In this document: positions 1-6,338 of the stretch, piece by piece
Position numbering within the stretch: the first letter of the stretch is position 1
Layout of the letters: every line of letters begins with the position of its first letter
Origin: an uncultured Hungatella sp.
GTDB taxonomy: Bacteria > Bacillota > Clostridia > Lachnospirales > Lachnospiraceae
NCBI GenBank assembly: GCA_910577935.1
Contig: CAJTOT010000014.1
Span: 75,997-89,007 of the forward strand
DNA length: 13,011 bases
Reading direction: 5' to 3'
The notes under the pieces: model-generated
What the model saw: the letters and a program-made list of their open reading frames with translations, nothing else
Told to the model about the DNA's origin: nothing
Database searches by the model: none
Position numbers and translations under genes: made by a program

Positions 1-36
1 GCTAAAGACCAGTACTTTGGAAAGGGGAGGGGCCGT

Positions 37-1437
37 ATGGCAAAAAACAACGGTAAGCTCATAAAATACCGCAAACCTTTGAATCTGAACATTGGAATGC
101 TGATCTTTGCTGTGATTTTTATTTACATGGTTTTCAGTGTGTATACCTACCTGACGAAAGAAAAAGTACAGTTTTACGAAGTGGCGGAAGGCTCGATCGT
201 GGACGACAAGAGCTACACAGGGATTATCCTGCGGCAGGAGAATACAGAGTACGCACAGAGCGCGGGATATATCAATTACTACGTGCGGGAAGGAAAGCGG
301 GCTTCCGTCAACACCTGTATTTATTCGGTTGATGAGAGCGGAGAGCTGTCTTCTTTTCTGGAGGAGCAGAATCAGGGAGCGGGAGCCTTCACGGCTCAGG
401 ATCTCTCCAACATACGAAAGCAGCTGGACGCCTACAGCGTTGCCTACTCGGATGAAAAATTTGACGCAGTGTATGATGTCAAGTATACGTTGGAAGCTAT
501 GGTGATAGAATATACGAATTTTAACGCCCTGGACAGTCAGGAACAGCTTATGGATCAGATGGGAATCGGCTTTAAGCAGGTGATCACTCCGGTGAGCGGC
601 GTGATTTCCTATGGAATCGACGGGTATGAAACCCTCACGGTTCCCCAGATCGACGAGAGTGTCTTTGACAGGAGCGGATACGCAAAGGCTATCACGAAAG
701 CCGGACAGAGGGTGGAGCCCGGGACTCCGGTTTACAAAGTCATCACGGAAGACACATGGTCCATCGTATTTCCCCTGGAGGAGGAAGACGCCCTTGAATT
801 CAGCTCAAGAGGCAGCCTGCAGGTTTCTTTTCCGGGCCATAATCTTGTGACCAGCGGAGTATTTTCCATTGTCACCGGAGGCGACGGGAAGGCTTATGGC
901 AAGCTGGATTTCGACAAGTACATGGTGCAGTTTGTGTCGGACAGGTATGTGGATTTTAAGATTATCACCGAGACCACGGAAGGCTTAAAAATTCCCATCA
1001 GCTCTGTTACCACCAAAAACTTTTACCTGGTGCCTGTAGAGTTTCTCACAAAGGGCGGTGACAGCTTTGATGACGGCTTCAACAAGGAGGTTTATTCCGA
1101 GGCCGGCACGTCGGTTGTGTTTGTGCCCACCACCATCTACTATTCTAACGGCGAATATTATTATATCGACTGCGACAAGGACCAGATTATTCAGGCGGGA
1201 GATTATCTGGTGAAGCCTGATTCCACGGAGCGGTTTCAGGTGGGAATCACGGCTTCCCTCCAGGGAGTCTACAATATTAACAGAGGATACACGGTATTTA
1301 AGCAGATTGAAGTGCTGGCCCAGAGTGATGAATTTTACACCATCCGAAAGAATATGAGCTATGGTCTCAATGTCTACGACCATATTGTTCTGAATGCTTC
1401 GATTATTGAAAAAGAAGGGGTTTTTGTCTATCAGTGA
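37..1437 (+). CDS. HlyD-like single-pass membrane protein
   Basis: Protein of 466 aa. It has a short basic cytoplasmic N-terminus (residues 1-18), one hydrophobic membrane segment at about 20-39, and a long extracellular part. Residues about 48-98 and 183-236 look like the two halves of a barrel-sandwich (lipoyl-like) fold, with G-rich turns such as TPVSG and RVEPGTPVYKV, split by a helical insert rich in Gln and acidic residues (about 103-180). This matches the HlyD/membrane-fusion adaptor type, which in Gram-negatives links an inner-membrane transporter to the outer membrane. In a Gram-positive cell the role is unknown, and no transporter gene is adjacent. The start at 37 is supported by AAAGGGGAGG at 21-30. 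The frame is open back to the window edge, so a longer protein is not excluded. It lies 30 nt ahead of yggS and probably belongs to the same operon as yggS-sepF, hinting at an envelope or division role (inference). Family assignment moderate, function unknown. Confidence 0.75.
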   Translation: MAKNNGKLIKYRKPLNLNIGMLIFAVIFIYMVFSVYTYLTKEKVQFYEVAEGSIVDDKSYTGIILRQENTEYAQSAGYINYYVREGKRASVNTCIYSVDESGELSSFLEEQNQGAGAFTAQDLSNIRKQLDAYSVAYSDEKFDAVYDVKYTLEAMVIEYTNFNALDSQEQLMDQMGIGFKQVITPVSGVISYGIDGYETLTVPQIDESVFDRSGYAKAITKAGQRVEPGTPVYKVITEDTWSIVFPLEEEDALEFSSRGSLQVSFPGHNLVTSGVFSIVTGGDGKAYGKLDFDKYMVQFVSDRYVDFKIITETTEGLKIPISSVTTKNFYLVPVEFLTKGGDSFDDGFNKEVYSEAGTSVVFVPTTIYYSNGEYYYIDCDKDQIIQAGDYLVKPDSTERFQVGITASLQGVYNINRGYTVFKQIEVLAQSDEFYTIRKNMSYGLNVYDHIVLNASIIEKEGVFVYQ

Positions 1438-1467
1438 GTTTTGTCTACCAGTAAAAGGAGTGAGATC

Positions 1468-2151
1468 ATGGTAGTTCAGGAGAATTTACATAAGGTACAA
1501 AGGCAGATTGAGGAGGCCTGCGCCGTCTGCGGGAGAGAGCCGGGGGAAGTGACGCTGATCGCGGTCAGCAAGACGAAGCCGGTGGACATGCTTTTGGACG
1601 CCTATGAAGGAGGAGCCCGGCATTTTGGAGAGAATAAGGTTCAGGAGATGGTCTCCAAGATTCCCCAGATGCCCAAGGACATCAGCTGGCACATGATCGG
1701 CCACCTTCAGACTAATAAAGTGCGTCAGGTCGTGGGGAGGGCATGCCTTATCCATTCAGTGGATTCCTTAAGGCTGGCCAGGGAGATTGAAAAGGAGTCG
1801 GAGCGGCAGAATCTGGTCACCAGCATTCTTCTTGAGGTGAATGTAGCCAGGGAGGAGAGCAAGTACGGCTTTTTCCTGGAGGAGGTGGAAGAGGCCCTTC
1901 ATTCCATCAGAGAATTTCCCCATGTGAAAGTAAAAGGTCTGATGACCATCGCTCCATTTGTCTCTAATGCCGAAGAAAATCGGGCAGTTTTTAGAAAATT
2001 GTATCAATTTTATGTTGACATGAAAACTAAAAACATTGATAATAAGGATATGACTATCCTGTCCATGGGGATGACCGGGGATTTTACAGTTGCCGTTGAG
2101 GAAGGAGCGACCATGGTGAGGGTAGGTACCGGGATATTCGGTACAAGATAG
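1468..2151 (+). CDS. yggS: YggS/PLPBP family pyridoxal-phosphate homeostasis protein
   Basis: Protein of 227 aa, normal for the family. YggS (YlmE in Bacillus, PROSC in animals) is a single-domain TIM-barrel protein that binds pyridoxal 5'-phosphate but has no known catalytic activity. It buffers vitamin B6 and affects amino-acid and keto-acid balance. Visible motifs are LIAVSKTKP with the PLP-binding lysine at residue 35, HFGENKVQE, WHMIGHLQTNK, LLEVNVAREESKYGF, VKGLMTIAP, and the C-terminal phosphate-binding stretch LSMGMTGDF...VRVGTGIFG. The start was set at ATG 1468 because AAAGGAG lies at 1454-1460, 7 nt away. An upstream in-frame TTG at 1441 would add nine residues that are not family-like and lacks a ribosome site. 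It is followed 17 nt later by sepF, and the yggS-sepF pairing is common in Firmicutes and Actinobacteria. Confidence 0.95.
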   Translation: MVVQENLHKVQRQIEEACAVCGREPGEVTLIAVSKTKPVDMLLDAYEGGARHFGENKVQEMVSKIPQMPKDISWHMIGHLQTNKVRQVVGRACLIHSVDSLRLAREIEKESERQNLVTSILLEVNVAREESKYGFFLEEVEEALHSIREFPHVKVKGLMTIAPFVSNAEENRAVFRKLYQFYVDMKTKNIDNKDMTILSMGMTGDFTVAVEEGATMVRVGTGIFGTR

Positions 2152-2168
2152 AAGATTGGAGAATATAT

Positions 2169-2711
2169 ATGAGTTTTTTTGGGAAAATTATGGACAGCTT
2201 GCGTTTAAGTGAAGGTGACGATGAAGAGTACTTCTTAGATGATGATTATGAAGATGAAGAGAGACCCCCCAGAAAAAGTCTATTTGGAAAAAGAGAAAGA
2301 GATGAAGAGTACTACGATGAGGACGAAGAAGAACCGGAAGAGCCGGTGAGATCAAGATTTCTCGGACGTTCTTCTTCCTCTAACAATAATAAAGTTGTTC
2401 CGATGAAACGCAACATGGAAGTGTCCATGATCAAACCAACTTCCATAGAAGATTCCAAAGAAATATGTGATTACCTTCTCGCGGGGAAAGCCGTGGTGCT
2501 GAATATGGAGGGATTACATACAGAGGTGGCCCAGAGGATTATCGATTTCTCCTCGGGGGCGACCTACTCCATGAACGGGAACCTGCAGAAGATATCCAAC
2601 TATATTTTTATCGCCACGCCGGAGTCCGTGGAGCTTTCCGGGGATTTTCAGGACATGCTGGGCGGAGTCGGAGGAAGTCTGGACATGTCCGGGCTGAATC
2701 TGCGGCTGTAG
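2169..2711 (+). CDS. sepF: Cell division protein SepF
   Basis: Protein of 180 aa. SepF is a membrane anchor and organiser of FtsZ at the division septum. The N-terminal segment MSFFGKIMDSLRL (1-13) fits the family's amphipathic membrane-binding helix. Residues about 14-63 form a very acidic Asp/Glu/Tyr-rich linker and about 64-82 a basic/Ser/Asn stretch. The folded SepF domain covers about 84-165 (SMIKPTSIEDSKEICDYLL, VVLNMEG, QRIIDFSSGATYSMNGN, IFIATPESVELSGDF) and is the part that forms dimers or rings and binds the FtsZ tail. Residues 166-180 are a Gly-rich tail. GGAG at 2158-2161 precedes the ATG by 7 nt. The usual downstream companions ylmG, ylmH and divIVA are absent here, and aroB follows instead. 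Confidence 0.95.
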   Translation: MSFFGKIMDSLRLSEGDDEEYFLDDDYEDEERPPRKSLFGKRERDEEYYDEDEEEPEEPVRSRFLGRSSSSNNNKVVPMKRNMEVSMIKPTSIEDSKEICDYLLAGKAVVLNMEGLHTEVAQRIIDFSSGATYSMNGNLQKISNYIFIATPESVELSGDFQDMLGGVGGSLDMSGLNLRL

Positions 2712-2837
2712 ATAGAATGGGGACAAGGATATAGTTCAGGGAACGGATATGGGCAATAGAAAAAGCAAGGTGAGCAGATGGTTTTTTGCGCCTGGGAGCG
2801 TGGAAAGCTGTTTGCTCTCTTAGAATGGAGATTTACT

Positions 2838-3926
2838 ATGTCAAGGACATTGAGCGTACACCAGGATGGGAGAGACATCTACGATATTGTGCTGGACACT
2901 TCTTTTGACAGACTGTCCGCGGAAGTGGAAAAGCTGGCGGTTGAAGGGCGCCGTGTCTGCATTGTCACGGATTCTACCGTGGCGGAACTGTATCTCTCGG
3001 AGGTGAGGGATATTTTTAAGGAATGCTGCGGGGAGATTGTGGTGTTTACGTTTCAGGCGGGAGAGGCCCGGAAGAATCTGGAAACGGTACAGCAGCTGTA
3101 TGAGACCTTGATTCGCCGTCATTTTGACCGAAAGGACTGGCTGGTGGCCCTGGGAGGCGGCGTGGTGGGAGATCTCTGCGGTTACGCCGCTGCCACTTAT
3201 CTCAGAGGCGTGTCCTTTATCCAGATTCCCACCACACTGCTGGCTCAGGTGGACAGCAGCATCGGGGGAAAGACAGGAGTTGATTTTGCTTCCTATAAGA
3301 ACATGGTGGGCGCGTTCCACATGCCAAGTCTGGTGTACACCAACGTGAGCACTTTAAAGACCTTGTCCCAGGAACAGTACTCCTCCGGCATGGGGGAAGT
3401 GATCAAGCACGGGCTGATCCAGGACAGGGAATACTACGGCTGGATTCAGGCCCACAGGGAGGAGATCGGGAACAGGGAGGAGGAGGTCTGCCTGGAGATG
3501 ATTGCCCGGAGCGACGAGATCAAACGCCGGGTGGTGGAGGAAGACCCGAAGGAACAGGGAGCCCGGGCACTGCTGAATTTCGGTCACACCCTTGGCCATG
3601 CCCTGGAAAAGCAGCTTTCTTTCTCCATGCTTCACGGCCACTGTGTGGGCCTGGGCAGCATCGGGGCAGTCAAAATGTCTGTGGACAGAGGATACCTTCC
3701 CAAGGATGCGGTGGAGACACTGAAAGACCTGATGGAAGCCCTCCGCATGCCGGTGAGCGTCGGGGGCGTGGACGGCGAGATGGTGATCGGCGACACAAAA
3801 AGCGACAAGAAGATGGATGGCGGCGCCATCCGGTTTATTCTTCTGCGCGGCATAGGGCAGGCCGCTGTGGACAGGACAGTGACAGAAGATGAGATGAGAG
3901 CCGGACTTTCGGCTGTTCTCCAGTAA
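2838..3926 (+). CDS. aroB: 3-dehydroquinate synthase
   Basis: Protein of 362 aa, the usual AroB length. It converts 3-deoxy-D-arabino-heptulosonate 7-phosphate to 3-dehydroquinate, step two of the shikimate pathway, using NAD+ and a divalent metal (Zn or Co). Visible motifs are the NAD-binding GGGVVGD (106-112), IPTTLLAQVDSSIGGKTGVD (130-149), KNMVGAFH (154-161), SGMGEVIKHG (183-192), LLNFGHTLGHALE (245-257) and LHGHCVGLG (265-273). Metal ligands by family analogy are E187, H250 and H266. The frame also opens at ATG 2778, which would add 20 residues outside the family. ATG 2838 is preferred because TGGAG lies 7 nt upstream (2826-2830) and the length then fits. It lies 126 nt after sepF with no obvious terminator between, and 23 nt before lspA, so operon membership is likely. 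Cytoplasmic. Confidence 0.95.
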   Translation: MSRTLSVHQDGRDIYDIVLDTSFDRLSAEVEKLAVEGRRVCIVTDSTVAELYLSEVRDIFKECCGEIVVFTFQAGEARKNLETVQQLYETLIRRHFDRKDWLVALGGGVVGDLCGYAAATYLRGVSFIQIPTTLLAQVDSSIGGKTGVDFASYKNMVGAFHMPSLVYTNVSTLKTLSQEQYSSGMGEVIKHGLIQDREYYGWIQAHREEIGNREEEVCLEMIARSDEIKRRVVEEDPKEQGARALLNFGHTLGHALEKQLSFSMLHGHCVGLGSIGAVKMSVDRGYLPKDAVETLKDLMEALRMPVSVGGVDGEMVIGDTKSDKKMDGGAIRFILLRGIGQAAVDRTVTEDEMRAGLSAVLQ

Positions 3927-3949
3927 AAGGGTTCCGGAGGTTATAAATA

Positions 3950-4465
3950 ATGGAAAGAAAATTCAACCACATGCTGGGATTTGTGCTGGTCATGGCATGT
4001 CTGACCGCATTGGACCAGTGGACGAAGAAGCTGGCGGTAAAATCCCTCATGGGCAAAAGTCCCTGTGTGATCTGGGACGGGGTGTTTGAGCTGTTTTATT
4101 CGGAGAACAGAGGCGCAGCCTTCGGCATGCTTCAGGGGAGGCAGACGTTTTTCCTGTTCATCTCCCTTGTGGTGTTCAGCATCGTGATGTATGTCATGGC
4201 GAAGCTTCCGGCGGCGCGGCGTTTTGTTCCCCTCGAAATGTGCCTGTCTGTCATCTGCGCCGGGGCGGCCGGCAACCTTATAGACCGCGTGTCCCAGGGA
4301 TATGTGGTGGATTTTTTGTATTTCAAATTGATTAATTTCCCTATATTCAACGTGGCCGACTGCTATGTTACCGTCGGCACCGCCGCCCTCATGGTTCTCC
4401 TTCTGTGGCACTATAAAGAGGAAGAATTTGACATGCTGTATCCCCGGAGAAAGGAGCAGGCGTGA
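3950..4465 (+). CDS. lspA: Lipoprotein signal peptidase (signal peptidase II)
   Basis: Protein of 171 aa, typical size. LspA is a membrane aspartyl protease that removes the signal peptide from diacylglyceryl-modified prolipoproteins. Four hydrophobic segments are visible (about 9-27, 65-84, 95-110, 138-154), and the conserved motifs are LDQWTK (21-26), NRGAAFG (53-59), GNLIDR (108-113), VVDF (119-122) and FNVAD (133-137). The catalytic aspartate pair by family analogy is D121 and D137. GGAGG at 3936-3940 lies 9 nt before the ATG. The stop codon overlaps the GTG start of the pseudouridine synthase gene (4-nt overlap), so the two are probably translationally coupled. Confidence 0.96.
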   Translation: MERKFNHMLGFVLVMACLTALDQWTKKLAVKSLMGKSPCVIWDGVFELFYSENRGAAFGMLQGRQTFFLFISLVVFSIVMYVMAKLPAARRFVPLEMCLSVICAGAAGNLIDRVSQGYVVDFLYFKLINFPIFNVADCYVTVGTAALMVLLLWHYKEEEFDMLYPRRKEQA

Positions 4466-5376
4466 AGCAGACATTTATTGTCCCGCAGGAAGACGGAGGA
4501 ACCAGAATCGACGTGCTTCTGGCCCGGGTGTGTGCGGATCTGTCCAGGAGCCATGTGCAGAAGCTCCTGAAATCCGGGGCCGTGCTGGTTAATCAGCGCC
4601 CGGTGAAGGCCAACTGCAAGGTGGCGGCGGGGGACGGCGTGGAGATGGATATCCCGGAGGCCTCGGAGCCGGAGATTCTGGCGGAGCCGATGGATCTTGA
4701 CATTCTCTATGAGGATTCTGACGTGATTCTGATCAACAAGCCCAAGGGCATGGTGGTCCATCCGGCTGCCGGGCATTACACCGGGACGCTGGTTAACGGG
4801 CTGATGCATCACTGCAAAAATGATCTCTCCGGCATCAACGGGGTTCTCCGCCCCGGTATTGTCCACAGGATTGACATGGACACTACCGGGGTGCTGATTG
4901 TGTGCAAAAATGATATGGCCCACAATTCCGTCGCTGCCCAGCTGAAGGAGCACAGCGTAAAGCGCAGATACCAGGCTGTTGTCCATGGAGTGATCAAGGA
5001 GGACGAGGGCGTCATTGATGCGCCTGTGGGCCGCCATCCCGCGGACAGGAAGAAGATGTGGATCAACGAGAAAAACGGCCGCCGCGCCGTGACACACTAC
5101 CGGGTTCTGGAGCGGTTTCGGCAGTTTACTTACGTGGAGTGCAGGCTGGAGACAGGGCGGACCCATCAGATACGGGTTCACATGGCCAGCATCCATCACC
5201 CTGTGGCGGGGGATCAGGTCTACGGGCCGGAGCGGTGCCCCTTTAAGCTCCAGGGGCAGACCCTTCACGCGGGAGTCCTGGGCTTCGTCCATCCCAGGAC
5301 AGGGGAGTATCTGGAATTTCAGGCCCCCCTTCCGGAATATTTTCAGAAGCTGCTGGATAAATTGAGAACTATGTAG
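4462..5376 (+). CDS. rluD: RluA/RluD-family 23S rRNA pseudouridine synthase
   Basis: Protein of 304 aa starting at GTG 4462, with AAGGAG at 4451-4456. An N-terminal S4 RNA-binding domain covers about 12-60 (TRIDVLLARV, SRSHVQKLLKSGAVLVN). The catalytic domain contains NKPKGMVVHP (92-101), the signature HRIDMDTTGVL with the nucleophilic aspartate D138, and the late motif LETGRTHQIRVHMA. RluD-type enzymes isomerise specific uridines of 23S rRNA helix 69. The exact target here cannot be read from sequence, so the symbol means family type (YlyB in Bacillus). The start overlaps the end of lspA by 4 nt, a coupling seen in many Firmicutes. It is the last gene of the cluster. No convincing stem-loop follows the stop, only a T-rich run at 5384-5391. 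Confidence 0.93.
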   Translation: MKQTFIVPQEDGGTRIDVLLARVCADLSRSHVQKLLKSGAVLVNQRPVKANCKVAAGDGVEMDIPEASEPEILAEPMDLDILYEDSDVILINKPKGMVVHPAAGHYTGTLVNGLMHHCKNDLSGINGVLRPGIVHRIDMDTTGVLIVCKNDMAHNSVAAQLKEHSVKRRYQAVVHGVIKEDEGVIDAPVGRHPADRKKMWINEKNGRRAVTHYRVLERFRQFTYVECRLETGRTHQIRVHMASIHHPVAGDQVYGPERCPFKLQGQTLHAGVLGFVHPRTGEYLEFQAPLPEYFQKLLDKLRTM

Positions 5377-5427
5377 ACGTGGAATTTTTTTAGAAGTCTT
5401 TTAGACAAGTCTTTTGGAGGAAAAGGC

Positions 5428-5456
5428 TATACATTTTTTGTTTTTTGTTGTATAAT
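5428..5456 (+). promoter_or_regulatory. Sigma-A-type promoter for the kinase-like gene
   Basis: A perfect -10 box TATAAT lies at 5451-5456. A -35 box TATACA (4 of 6 to TTGACA) lies at 5428-5433 with an ideal 17-nt spacer that is T-rich. The predicted transcription start is near 5463, giving a leader of about 50 nt to ATG 5514. Just upstream, AAGTCTTTT occurs twice (5394-5402 and 5407-5415), which might be a regulator site but is short. Confidence 0.7.
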
Positions 5457-5513
5457 ATAGACATAAAGTTTTGATTTGTACGACAATAACGGGCTGGAGA
5501 AAGGAGAAGGCTT

Positions 5514-6146
5514 ATGAGTGATCATTTAGTCATTACAATCGGGAGACATTGTGGAAGCAAGGGGAATGTGATCGGAAGGAAGCTGGCAGAGGTCATGGGG
5601 GTGAAGTGCTACAATAAGGAATTGCTGGCGGAGGCGGCGAAGCACAGCGGGCTGTGCCAGGAACTGTTTGAGACTCATGACGAGAGGCCTACCAACAGTT
5701 TCCTGTATTCCCTGGTCATGGACACCTACTCTCTCGGCTATACCACGTCCGCATACATGGATATGCCTATCAACCACAAGATTTTTCTGGCTCAGTTTGA
5801 TACCATCAAGAAGCTGGCGTCAGAGGAGTCCTGTGTGATCGTAGGGCGGTGCGCCGACTATGCCCTGGCGGATAACCCCTGCGCGGTGAACGTGTTCATC
5901 ACAGGATATGAGTCTGATAAGCTGGCGTATCTGAAGGATCTGTACAATGTGACGGAAGCCAAGGCGAAGGATATCATGATCAAGACCGACAAACAGAGAG
6001 CCAGTTATTATAACTATTATTCCAGCAAGAAGTGGGGAGACGCCAAGAGCTATGATCTGTGCATCAACAGCAGCGTGACCGGCGTTGACGGGGCGGTGGA
6101 GATTATTCAGAACTTCGCGAAAATAAAGATGGCCCACAGAAAGTGA
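5514..6146 (+). CDS. Cytidylate kinase-like family protein
   Basis: Protein of 210 aa, cytoplasmic, no signal or membrane segment. The N-terminal stretch ITIGRHCGSKGNVIG (7-21) followed by RKLAEVMGV and YNKELLAEAAKHSG matches the nucleotide-binding start of the cytidylate-kinase-like P-loop family (Cytidylate_kin2 type), whose members usually read S-R-x-x-G-S-G-G. The later motif CVIVGRCADYAL also fits the family. Here the loop reads GSKG, with lysine K16 in place of the usual third glycine. Family members are common in Lachnospiraceae and largely uncharacterised. Phosphorylation of CMP is not established for them, and true Cmk is a different, longer-conserved protein. AAGGAG at 5501-5506 lies 7 nt before the ATG. 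It has its own promoter and terminator, so it appears monocistronic. Confidence 0.85.
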   Translation: MSDHLVITIGRHCGSKGNVIGRKLAEVMGVKCYNKELLAEAAKHSGLCQELFETHDERPTNSFLYSLVMDTYSLGYTTSAYMDMPINHKIFLAQFDTIKKLASEESCVIVGRCADYALADNPCAVNVFITGYESDKLAYLKDLYNVTEAKAKDIMIKTDKQRASYYNYYSSKKWGDAKSYDLCINSSVTGVDGAVEIIQNFAKIKMAHRK

Positions 6147-6184
6147 GATAAAACCGATAAGAAGCATGATTTGCAAGCATAATT

Positions 6185-6224
6185 AATAAGGGGAACGTCT
6201 GTGAAGGCGGTTCCCCTTATTTTT
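6185..6224 (+). terminator. Intrinsic terminator
   Basis: A perfect 12-bp stem, AATAAGGGGAAC (6185-6196) with GTTCCCCTTATT (6210-6221), encloses a 13-nt loop and runs into a T tract (6220-6224). It ends the kinase-like gene. It lies between convergent genes, so it could also weakly stop transcripts coming from glmS, although the T tract on that strand is poor. Confidence 0.9.
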
Positions 6225-6252
6225 GTCTGACGCTGGTAAGATCCTGGTCGCC

Positions 6253-6305
6253 GCCAGGTTCTGGGCAGGCAAAGTCCTGATGTTGGCCAGGTTCTGGGCA
6301 GGCAA
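6253..6305. repeat. Two 33-bp-spaced repeats echoing the glmS 3' end
   Basis: The 20-mer GCCAGGTTCTGGGCAGGCAA occurs exactly at 6253-6272 and 6286-6305, a 33-bp period. A related stretch, GGCCAGGTTCCTGGGCTGG (6360-6378), lies inside the last codons of glmS. On the minus strand the two copies and the glmS tail are in the same reading frame (AAC codons at 6258-6260, 6291-6293 and 6366-6368). The copies read PAQNLANIRTL and PAQNLAATRIL against QPRNLAKSVTVE of GlmS. The frame stays open for 51 codons after the glmS stop, up to the terminator stem. Each copy also contains a small CCAG-GTT-CTGG palindrome. Confidence 0.75.
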
Positions 6306-6338
6306 GGTTCCGGCGCCGCCAGGGCCGTGTCCCTGTCT

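Noticed and set aside
1441..1467. TTG start extending YggS by nine residues
   Set aside because: No ribosome site at a proper distance, and AAAGGAG is placed for ATG 1468.
2778..2837. Upstream ATG extending AroB by 20 residues
   Set aside because: The extension is not AroB-like; ATG 2838 has a well-placed ribosome site and gives the normal length.
3941..4474. 177-residue antisense frame over lspA
   Set aside because: lspA has all family motifs on the plus strand; the antisense frame has no recognisable features.
4411..5292. Long 293-residue antisense frame over the pseudouridine synthase gene
   Set aside because: It is a GC-driven shadow of a gene with clear catalytic motifs on the plus strand.
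5377..5427. Terminator after the pseudouridine synthase gene
   Set aside because: There is a T run at 5384-5391 but no stable stem before it; the AAGTCTTTT direct repeats do not form a good hairpin.
6241..6310. CRISPR-like array
   Set aside because: Only two exact copies with a 13-bp gap; the units resemble the glmS tail, so this is a short duplication rather than repeats and spacers.
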